Source of the DNA: an uncultured Eubacteriales bacterium
GTDB taxonomy: Bacteria; Bacillota; Clostridia; Christensenellales; Aristaeellaceae
NCBI GenBank assembly: GCA_902778995.1
Contig: CACYZW010000058.1
Span: forward strand, 1 to 47,348
Length of the DNA stretch: 47,348 bases
Direction of reading: 5' to 3'
Below are positions 16,321-22,931 of the stretch, piece after piece. The position numbers and the translations under genes were made by a program. Every line of letters begins with the position of its first letter. Positions within the stretch are counted from its first letter, which is position 1. The notes beneath the pieces are model-generated. The model did no database searches, had not been told where the DNA came from, and worked only from the letters and a program-made list of their open reading frames with translations.

Positions 16321-16491
16321 CTCTTTGCCTGTTAACACACAGGCGATTACACCGGACTGACGCGATAAGCCAAAGGAAACACCACGCTGCCGGCGTCGAT
16401 GCTCAATTTGTAATGGGGCGGGCCCTTTGCCTGCGTTGTGGAAACAGCGTGGCGGCACGTCGGGCCGGGACCGTGGAAAGAGGGCGATAAA

Positions 16492-17298
16492 ATGAGAGAA
16501 AACATGACCCAGGATCAGCGACTGGATTACCTCGTCGAGGCATTTAAAGCCGATTCGGGTGCGTATAAAGACTTGCAGACGCCGGATGACCGGCAGGGAA
16601 GGCGGCGCATCCTTCGCTCGCTGATGAATATACGCATGCCAAAGCGGGTATCCGAGGATGTTCTGCGCGTTCAAAATGCGTATTTGAGCGGCCGCGCCGA
16701 AGAAAAGGGCATTGTGCGACTTTCGGACATTCCTAAGGTCAGGGATGGCTTATCCATCTGGCAGGGCGACATTACACGGCTGGCTGTGGACGCCATCGTG
16801 AATGCCGCCAATGCACAGATGCTCGGATGCTTCGTGCCGATGCATGGCTGCATCGATAACTGCATTCATACCTTTGCCGGAGTCCAGCTGAGAGCCGAAT
16901 GCGCAGGACAGATGGAGAAGCTGAAAAAAAGATACGGCAAGGACTATGAGCAGCCGACCGCCGTACCGATGCTGACGGAAGCCTACAATCTCCCGGCGAG
17001 AAAGGTCATCCACATCGTCGGGCCGATTGTGCAGGGCAGGCTGACTTCCTCGCTGGAAAACGATCTGGCAGCCTGCTACCGGAATACACTTGACATGTGT
17101 TTGGAAAACGGGTTGAAATCCGTGGCCTTCTGCTGCATCTCCACAGGCGTTTTTCATTTTCCCAACAGGCGGGCGGCGCAGATCGCTGTGCAGACCGTGA
17201 CAGGCTGGCTGTCCGGGCATCCGGGCACGATGGAAAGGGTGATCTTCAATGTATTCAAAGAGGAGGACAGAGCGTGCTATGAACAGCTTTTACGATAA
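16492..17298 (+). CDS. Zinc-containing macrodomain ADP-ribosylhydrolase (SirTM-linked type)
   Basis: A 268-residue protein of the class that removes ADP-ribose placed on proteins by SirTM sirtuins. Residues 1-85 form the helical N-terminal extension typical of this group. The macrodomain follows with NAAN at 104-107 (IVNAANAQMLGC) and the zinc/catalytic loop C113-FVPM-H118-G-C120. IHIVGPIVQGRLT and CCISTGVFHFPN line the ADP-ribose pocket. The start at 16492 has AAAGAGGG just upstream; an ATG at 16504 is an alternative. The gene overlaps the sirtuin gene by 20 bases. Codon use is visibly less GC-rich than in neighbours, which fits transfer as a cassette. Confidence 0.93.
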   Translation: MRENMTQDQRLDYLVEAFKADSGAYKDLQTPDDRQGRRRILRSLMNIRMPKRVSEDVLRVQNAYLSGRAEEKGIVRLSDIPKVRDGLSIWQGDITRLAVDAIVNAANAQMLGCFVPMHGCIDNCIHTFAGVQLRAECAGQMEKLKKRYGKDYEQPTAVPMLTEAYNLPARKVIHIVGPIVQGRLTSSLENDLAACYRNTLDMCLENGLKSVAFCCISTGVFHFPNRRAAQIAVQTVTGWLSGHPGTMERVIFNVFKEEDRACYEQLLR

Positions 17299-18289
17299 TG
17301 GTTATCAGGAGACCATACAGAGGGGATTGTCCGCAGTCCGCTCCTTCGGCTCGGGCATTTCCACCGGTACGGGCAGCAGGGAGGAGCGGCTCGAACGGCT
17401 GAAGAAGGCCATCGAAGGCGCAGATGCTGTTGTGATCGGAGCGGGCGCCGGACTGTCCACGGCGGCAGGGCTGACGTATTCCGGAGAGCGCTTTGAGCAA
17501 TACTTTGGAGACTTTGCCGCCCGGTTTGGCATTCAGGATATGTATTCCGGTGGATTCTATCCGTTTCCGGACGAGGAAACGCGCTGGGCATGGTGGGCGA
17601 GGCATATCTACTATAACCGCTATATCGATCCGCCGAAGGATACTTATGGAAAACTGCTGGCACTGGTGCGGGGCAAGGACTACTTCGTCATCACCACGAA
17701 CGTGGACCATCAGTTCCAGAGGGCCGGCTTCGACAAGGCGCGCCTGTTCTATACACAGGGCGATTATGGCCTGTTTCAGAGCGTGGATCCGTCAATCCGG
17801 AAGACCTATGACAACGGGGAATGGGTCATGCAGGCCATGGAGGCGCAGGGCTTTGAGAAGGACCCTGACGGTATATACCAGATGCCTCAAAGCGGTATTT
17901 CAATGAAGATACCGACGGCACTGATTCCCAGGTGCCCGGATGACGGATCGGCGGTCGCCATGAATCTTCGCGCCGATGATGCCTTCGTGGAGGATGAGGG
18001 CTGGCACAGGGCGTCAGCCGCCTATGCCGATTTCATCCATAGGCATGAAAACCTGCACACGCTCTATTTTGAAATCGGCGTTGGCGCCAACACACCTGTC
18101 ATCATTAAATATCCCTTCTGGGCGATGACAGGTGCGCATCCAAATGCCAGGTATGCCTGCCTGAATTACAATGAGGCTTTCTGCCCGCGGCAAATCGAGC
18201 ATCAGTCCATCTGCATCGACGGGGATGCAGACGCGATCCTTGGTTCCATTGGCGGCAAGTCAGGAAATCAGCAGACAGCAGGCGGCTGA
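17279..18289 (+). CDS. SirTM-type sirtuin (NAD-dependent protein ADP-ribosyltransferase)
   Basis: A 336-residue class M sirtuin. The NAD fold begins VVIGAGAGLSTAAGL (from Val51). The usual TQNID of deacetylases is replaced by TTNVDHQF (Asn141, Asp143), as in SirTM enzymes, which ADP-ribosylate protein targets instead of deacetylating them. The classic four-cysteine zinc cluster is absent. AGGAGG lies 12 bases before the ATG and inside the end of the macrodomain gene, so translation is coupled. The last dozen codons and the stop codon are supplied by the intergenic repeat at 18251, giving the tail GGKSGNQQTAGG. In characterised operons a lipoylated GcvH-like carrier and a lipoate ligase accompany this pair; neither is seen here. 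Confidence 0.92.
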   Translation: MNSFYDNGYQETIQRGLSAVRSFGSGISTGTGSREERLERLKKAIEGADAVVIGAGAGLSTAAGLTYSGERFEQYFGDFAARFGIQDMYSGGFYPFPDEETRWAWWARHIYYNRYIDPPKDTYGKLLALVRGKDYFVITTNVDHQFQRAGFDKARLFYTQGDYGLFQSVDPSIRKTYDNGEWVMQAMEAQGFEKDPDGIYQMPQSGISMKIPTALIPRCPDDGSAVAMNLRADDAFVEDEGWHRASAAYADFIHRHENLHTLYFEIGVGANTPVIIKYPFWAMTGAHPNARYACLNYNEAFCPRQIEHQSICIDGDADAILGSIGGKSGNQQTAGG

Positions 18290-18334
18290 AATTCAGCCGT
18301 TCATGCCCCATGAGCATTGCGCGGTATTTCCGTA
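18251..18334 (+). repeat. 85-bp intergenic repeat, right copy (overlaps the sirtuin stop codon)
   Basis: The order of parts matches 16034-16118 read on the other strand, with an extra GACAGCA in the middle. The TGA of the sirtuin gene is the TGA inside the CGGCTGAA arm of the 17-base palindrome. Confidence 0.8.
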
Positions 18335-18440
18335 AATGAGTAAATACCCAGTATCACGCGATAATCGAAGACCGGGCGTATCGCACGGCTGACCGGCGGC
18401 GGTTTTCATCCCTCCGCGCTGACAATTTGGCACTCCGCTA

Positions 18441-18469
18441 TTGCATTTTCGGCATTTAGCGTATATAAT
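18441..18469 (+). promoter_or_regulatory. Promoter of the Ter-type locus
   Basis: TTGCAT, 17 bases, TATAAT (perfect -10), about 60 bases before the P-type ATPase start. Confidence 0.55.
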
Positions 18470-18529
18470 GAATATCGTTAACGCAAACAACAATATGAAC
18501 GGCAAACAATGAAATTGGAGGCTGACGCA

Positions 18530-21193
18530 ATGAAACTGACTGGCCTGACCCGGCAACAGGTGGAGGAGAGCCGCAAAAAGCACGGCTCGAATACGTTGAC
18601 CCAGATTCCACCGGATCCGCTGTGGAAAAAGATAATCGAGGGCTTCAAGGATCCGATGATCATGATCCTGCTGGTGGCCCTGGCGGTGCAGGTGGTGCTT
18701 TGGCTGATGCACAAGGCCGAATGGTACGAGCCTGTGTGCGTGCTCATCGCCATACTGCTGGCCAACGGCGTGGCGGCCTTTTCCGAGCACAGCCAGGAGG
18801 GCAAGGCCAGCCTGCTGAAGGCCGAGGAGGAATCGAAGGAGCTGACCAAGGTGCTCCGCGACGGCCAGCTGCACGAGCTGCACGTCTCCGAGGTCGTGGT
18901 GGGGGACATCGTGTATCTCCAGGCCGGCGACAAGCTGCCCGCCGACGGCGAGATCGTCGAGGGCGAGATCATGGTGGACCAGGCTGCCCTGAACGGCGAG
19001 ACCGAGGAGGCCCCCAAGCGCCCCGATCCCCAGGGCGAGGGCTATGAAATCAAGGACCTGCTGAACACCCACTACGCCTATCGCGGCACCGTGGTGTGCG
19101 GCGGCGAGGGCTATATGGAGGTCAAGGTCGTCGGCGACAAGACGCTGTTCGGCGAGCTGGCCCTGGAGGTTCAGGAGGACACCCGCGAGACGCCGCTGCA
19201 GGTGAAGCTGGGCAAGCTGGCCAAGCAGATTTCCACCTTCGGCTACATCGGCGCGGTCGCCATCATCATCGGCGTGATCCTGGTGAACGTGTTCAACGGC
19301 AGTGTGGCCGCCTTTGACGACCCGGTGTCGGGCTGGCTGAAGCTGATCATCGAAGCCGTCACCGTGGCCGTGACTATCATCGTCTGCGCGGTGCCCGAGG
19401 GCCTGCCGATGCTCACCAGTATACTGCTGTCCTTCCAGAGCATCCGCATGATCAAGGACAACGTGCTGGTGCGCAAGATCAACGGCCTGGAGACCGCAGG
19501 CAGCCTTTCGGTGCTGTTTACGGACAAGACCGGCACCATCACCGAGGGTCGCCTTTCCGTGGTGGAGCTGGCCACGGGCAACCAGCGCATCTTCACCAAG
19601 CTGAGCGAGCTGCCCCCCGCCATGCAGGCGGACGTGGTGACCGGCATCGGCATCAACAACTCCGCCACCGTCTCCGGCACGGAAATACTGGGCGGCAACA
19701 GCACCGACCGGGCCATGATGGCCTTCCTGCTGGGCGAGAACGCCGTGGCGAACATGAGCAAGGAGGAGGTCATCTCCTTCAACCCCTTTAACTCCACCAA
19801 GAAGATGTCCGACGTGACCGTCACCAGGAACGGGAAGAGCGTCACCTATCTGAAGGGCGCGCCGGAGCGCATCATCGAGCGGTGCGACACCTTCATCGAC
19901 GAGACCGGGGCCGTCAAGCCCCTGAACCACGAGACCCAGTCCGCCCTGATCAACTACATGGACGGCCAGGCGGGCCGCTCCATGCGCCTGCTGGGCGTGG
20001 CCAAGACCGAGGGTGATCCCGAGGGCGGCGACCTGACCCTGGTGTGCGTGCTGTCCATCCGCGACAACGTGCGCAAGGAGGTCATTCCCGCCATCCGCGA
20101 GGTTCAGGACGCGGGCATCCAGGTGGTCATGGTGACCGGCGACCGCAAGGAGACCGCCGTCGCCATCGCCAGGGAATCCGGCCTGCTGCGCGAGCCCTCC
20201 GACGTGGCCATGACCTCCGCCGAGATGGGCGAAAAGACCGACGACGAATTGAAGAAAATACTGCCCAACCTGCGGGTGGTGGCCCGCGCCCTGCCCACGG
20301 ACAAGAGCCGCCTGGTGCGCATCGCCCAGGAGCTGAACCTGGTGGTGGGCATGACCGGCGACGGCGTGAACGACTCCCCGGCCCTGAAGAAGGCGGACGT
20401 GGGCTTCGCCATGGGCTCCGGCACAGAGGTGGCCAAGGAGGCCGGCGACATCACCATACTGGACGACAACTTCACCTCCATCGACAAGGCCATACTGTAC
20501 GGCCGCACGATGTTCAAGAGCATCCGCAAGTTCCTGATCTTCCAGCTGACGGTGAACGTGGCCGCAGTGCTGACCTGCTTCCTGGCCCCGTTCTTCGGCG
20601 AGAACCAGATCCTCACCGTCGTGCAGCTGCTGCTGATCAACCTGGCCATGGATACCCTGGCCGCCATCGCCTTCGGCTCCGAACCGGCGCTCAGGGAATA
20701 CATGAAGGAAAAGCCAATTCCCCGCGACGCCTCCATCGTGTCCAAGGGCATGCTGGTCGAGATCATCATCTCGGCGCTGTACATCACCGCCGCCTGTCTG
20801 TGCATCCGCTTCGTCCAGCCCGCCATACTCAATCTGTTCGGACAAGGCGCGCTGTACACGGCGTCGAGGGATCTGGCCGATAAGGCTTATGCGCTGATGC
20901 GGGTATATCTGAATTCCGCGGTGTTCGCCACCTTCATGATGGCCATTACCTTCAACGGCTTCAACGCTCGGACCGAGCACCCCAATGTGTTTGAGAACAT
21001 CGGGCGCAACCGCAACTTCCTGATCGTCATGGGCGTGATCTTCCTGGCACAGTTCATATTTGTCACCTTTGGCGGCACGGTGCTGAGCGTGCATGCCCTG
21101 ACGGCCACCACCTGGCTGGTCTGCGCGGTGATCGCCTTCCTGGTGATCCCCATCGACGTGATCCGCAAGGTGCTGATGGGCAAAAAACAATGA
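18530..21193 (+). CDS. P-type Ca2+-transporting ATPase (P2 group)
   Basis: This 887-residue inner-membrane pump exports Ca2+ or a related cation at the cost of ATP. The N-terminal cation-ATPase domain (about 1-65), the actuator domain with LNGETEEAPK, the membrane motif CAVPEGLPM (Pro289-Pro293), the phosphorylation site DKTGTITEG (Asp332), and TGDGVNDSPALKKADVGFAM near the C-terminal third are all present. The length and the PEGLP motif fit P2A/P2B calcium pumps. GGAGG lies 8 bases before the ATG at 18530, which is preferred over an in-frame ATG 21 bases upstream. It is followed after 38 bp by terD. Calcium pumps accompany many Ter systems, where TerD proteins bind Ca2+. Confidence 0.92.
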   Translation: MKLTGLTRQQVEESRKKHGSNTLTQIPPDPLWKKIIEGFKDPMIMILLVALAVQVVLWLMHKAEWYEPVCVLIAILLANGVAAFSEHSQEGKASLLKAEEESKELTKVLRDGQLHELHVSEVVVGDIVYLQAGDKLPADGEIVEGEIMVDQAALNGETEEAPKRPDPQGEGYEIKDLLNTHYAYRGTVVCGGEGYMEVKVVGDKTLFGELALEVQEDTRETPLQVKLGKLAKQISTFGYIGAVAIIIGVILVNVFNGSVAAFDDPVSGWLKLIIEAVTVAVTIIVCAVPEGLPMLTSILLSFQSIRMIKDNVLVRKINGLETAGSLSVLFTDKTGTITEGRLSVVELATGNQRIFTKLSELPPAMQADVVTGIGINNSATVSGTEILGGNSTDRAMMAFLLGENAVANMSKEEVISFNPFNSTKKMSDVTVTRNGKSVTYLKGAPERIIERCDTFIDETGAVKPLNHETQSALINYMDGQAGRSMRLLGVAKTEGDPEGGDLTLVCVLSIRDNVRKEVIPAIREVQDAGIQVVMVTGDRKETAVAIARESGLLREPSDVAMTSAEMGEKTDDELKKILPNLRVVARALPTDKSRLVRIAQELNLVVGMTGDGVNDSPALKKADVGFAMGSGTEVAKEAGDITILDDNFTSIDKAILYGRTMFKSIRKFLIFQLTVNVAAVLTCFLAPFFGENQILTVVQLLLINLAMDTLAAIAFGSEPALREYMKEKPIPRDASIVSKGMLVEIIISALYITAACLCIRFVQPAILNLFGQGALYTASRDLADKAYALMRVYLNSAVFATFMMAITFNGFNARTEHPNVFENIGRNRNFLIVMGVIFLAQFIFVTFGGTVLSVHALTATTWLVCAVIAFLVIPIDVIRKVLMGKKQ

Positions 21194-21231
21194 TCAATCA
21201 ATAAGACAATGCAAACGAAGGAGGAAAAAGC

Positions 21232-21738
21232 ATGGCAATCAATCTTTCCAAAGGCCAAAAGGTCAGCCTGAACAAGGGCGTGAAGCTGGCGCTCGTGGGA
21301 CTGGGCTGGGATACCAACCGCTACAGCGGATTCTACGGCAACCTGCAGGACCCCAGCGGGGCTGTGACCCACACCGGCGACAGCCTGGCGGGCGGCTCCG
21401 GCGGCGACGACGAGACGCTGTTCATCGACTTCACCAAGGTGCCCGCCGACGTGGAGAAGATCGCCATCACCGTGACCATCTACGAAGCGCAGGAGCGGCG
21501 CCAGAACTTCGGCCAGGTCTCCAACGCCTATGTCCGCGTGGCCCGTCGCTCCGGCGAACAGGACACCGTGGGCATCGAGGAGCTGCGCTACGATCTGGGC
21601 GAGGAATTCTCCATCGAGACGGCGCTGGTGGTCTGTGAGATCTACCGCAGCGGCGGCGATTGGAAGTTCAACGCCGTGGGCGCGGGCTACCAGGGCGGCC
21701 TGTACGCGCTGTGCAAGAATTACGGCGTGAACGTGTGA
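21232..21738 (+). CDS. terD: TerD-family stress protein, lacking the usual Ca2+-binding segment
   Basis: A 168-residue TerD-domain protein with typical ends: MAINLSKGQKVSLNKG, HTGDSLAGG-GGDDETLFIDF, VTIYEAQERRQNFGQVSNAY, and GDWKFNAVGAGYQGGL. Family members of about 190-195 residues carry GADFDLDASAFLL and roughly 15 more residues between WDTNRY and FY-NL. Here these about 29 residues are missing in frame (near 21333). That segment supplies Ca2+ ligands in characterised TerD proteins, so the product may not bind Ca2+ if the sequence is right. AAGGAGG lies 7 bases before the ATG. See the findings on clustered internal deletions. Confidence 0.88.
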   Translation: MAINLSKGQKVSLNKGVKLALVGLGWDTNRYSGFYGNLQDPSGAVTHTGDSLAGGSGGDDETLFIDFTKVPADVEKIAITVTIYEAQERRQNFGQVSNAYVRVARRSGEQDTVGIEELRYDLGEEFSIETALVVCEIYRSGGDWKFNAVGAGYQGGLYALCKNYGVNV

Positions 21739-21753
21739 GGAAAGAACGAATGC

Positions 21754-21779
21754 GCGGGGACAGGGCGACCTGTCCCCGC
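21754..21779 (+). terminator. Hairpin after terD
   Basis: Perfect 11-bp stem GCGGGGACAGG with loop GCGA, 15 bp after the terD stop. No U-run follows. It may separate terD from the genes beyond the repeat region. Confidence 0.5.
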
Positions 21780-21812
21780 TGTATAGGAAAGGAAAATCTG
21801 ATTTGCAGGGGA

Positions 21813-21847
21813 GAGGAATTAGAAATTAGGAACCAGGAACCAGGAAA
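21813..21847 (+). repeat. Five purine-rich heptamers (left arm)
   Basis: Consecutive units GAGGAAT, TAGAAAT, TAGGAAC, CAGGAAC, CAGGAAA. They are complementary in type to the AGTTCCT array that starts at 21950. The 100 bases between hold no gene. Confidence 0.65.
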
Positions 21848-21949
21848 AGCCGCGCACTGTACAAATAAGAATAGCGGTAATTGCGTTCCCGCGGCATGAC
21901 CTTATCAATAGCTGAAAACCTGTATCAATACGCGGCAGCCACTATTTCT

Positions 21950-22054
21950 AGTTCCTAGTTCCTAATTCCTAGTTCCTAATTCCTAGTTCCTAGTTCCTAG
22001 TTTCTGGTTCCTAGTTCCTAATTCCTAGTTCCTAATTCCTAATTCCTAGTTCCT
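21950..22054 (+). repeat. Array of 15 heptamers, consensus A(G/A)TTCCT
   Basis: Fifteen 7-base units in perfect phase (mostly AGTTCCT and AATTCCT). With the 11 units at 22207 it would form a single array, interrupted by a 152-bp insert. Confidence 0.85.
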
Positions 22055-22125
22055 AGTACATTGAATAAAAAGTAACTGGCTACATCATTCTTGGCTTCAT
22101 CTTCAGAGATTTCAGCATGTGCCAC
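22039..22125 (-). CDS. Possible 28-residue reading frame or truncated gene start inside the heptamer region
   Basis: On the minus strand a GTG (22125) is preceded by AGAGAGG (22134-22140) and by a TATACT box (22156-22161). It encodes 28 residues starting MAHAEISEDEAKNDVASYF and then runs into the heptamer array, where it stops. The inverted repeat TACTGATA/TATCAGTA (22126-22133 and 22152-22159) brackets the start region and could be an operator. It could be the beginning of a gene cut off by the array, a very small gene, or chance. Function is unknown. Confidence 0.3.
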   Translation of the reverse strand: MAHAEISEDEAKNDVASYFLFNVLGTRN

Positions 22126-22206
22126 TACTGATACCTCTCTTTATATGTTGATATCAGTATAGCATAAATACGAAGAAATGGCTACTTATTTATTTATTGT
22201 TGTACT
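22055..22206 (+). mobile_element. 152-bp AT-rich insert splitting the heptamer array, with inverted ends
   Basis: It starts AGTACA and ends TGTACT, which are exact inverted copies. The inner sides are also similar after inversion (AATAAA followed by AAGTA). It is far more AT-rich than the surroundings and lies between 15 and 11 heptamers of the same type. No transposase is encoded. A MITE-like insertion is one reading. Confidence 0.45.
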
Positions 22207-22283
22207 AGTTCCTAATTCCTAGTTCCTAGTTCCTAGTTCATAATTCCTAGTTCCTAGTTCCTAGTTCCTAATTCCTGGTTCCT
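22207..22283 (+). repeat. Array of 11 heptamers, consensus A(G/A)TTCCT
   Basis: Eleven 7-base units in perfect phase, same consensus and orientation as the array ending at 22054. Confidence 0.85.
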
Positions 22284-22328
22284 TATCCTTCCCCCACAAA
22301 TCAAAATTGTCCAACAAAGGAGGCACCC

Positions 22329-22925
22329 ATGTTCAACAACCGCCCAAAACTCAGGATCACCTTCAACGCACCGGCCATCCTCACCTTCGCGCTGATCTGC
22401 GTTGCGGTGCAGATTGTGAACGTGCTGACCGGCGGAGCCAGCAACCGGGTCCTGTTCAGCACCTCCCGGGGCAATTTGCTCAACCCGTTGACCTGGCTGC
22501 GCTGCGTGACCCACGTGTTCGGCCATGCGGACTGGAACCATCTTCTGAACAACATGATGCTGCTGCTGGTCCTCGGCCCGATGCAGGAGGAAAAGTACGG
22601 CACGGCCAACGTCGTATTCGTGATGCTGGCGACCGCCATCGTCACGGCGCTGGTGAACATGATTTTCTTTCCCAACGTGGCGCTGCTGGGGGCCAGCGGC
22701 ATCGTGTTCGCGATGGTGCTGCTCTCCTCCATCACCAGCACCGACGGCAAAACCATACCGGTGACGTTCATCGTCGTCGCCATACTCTACATCGGCCAGC
22801 AGGTGTACGAGGGCATCTTTGTGGCGGACAACATCTCCCAGCTCGGCCACATCGTGGGTGGCCTGGTGGGCTCTGTGCTGGGCTTCGCGATGAACCGCAA
22901 AAAGATGACGCGCTATCAGAGGTAA
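22329..22925 (+). CDS. Rhomboid-family intramembrane serine protease
   Basis: A 198-residue membrane protein with about six hydrophobic segments. The catalytic pair is visible: Ser123 in LGASGIVFAM and His174 in QLGHIVGGLVG. GHADWNHLLNNM gives the rhomboid HxxxN motif. Rhomboids cut transmembrane segments of client proteins. AAAGGAGG is 5 bases before the ATG. It lies 6 bp before the YceG-like gene and appears to be part of that operon, which is an unusual place for a rhomboid. A client could be a membrane protein of the same stress system; this is inference. Confidence 0.88.
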   Translation: MFNNRPKLRITFNAPAILTFALICVAVQIVNVLTGGASNRVLFSTSRGNLLNPLTWLRCVTHVFGHADWNHLLNNMMLLLVLGPMQEEKYGTANVVFVMLATAIVTALVNMIFFPNVALLGASGIVFAMVLLSSITSTDGKTIPVTFIVVAILYIGQQVYEGIFVADNISQLGHIVGGLVGSVLGFAMNRKKMTRYQR

Positions 22926-22931
22926 AACGGC

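Noticed and set aside
16119..16491. A riboswitch in the macrodomain leader
   Set aside because: Only a short complementary pair is seen and no known riboswitch core could be recognised.
17249..17278. Upstream ATG for the sirtuin gene
   Set aside because: The Shine-Dalgarno AGGAGG (17261-17266) lies after this ATG and serves the one at 17279.
18293..21190. A 965-codon open frame on the minus strand opposite the P-type ATPase
   Set aside because: Its product is rich in His, Gly, Gln and Val with no recognisable domain. This is the usual mirror of a GC-rich coding strand; the plus-strand frame has all ATPase motifs.
21950..22283. CRISPR array
   Set aside because: Units are 7 bp, adjacent and without spacers, and no cas gene is present.
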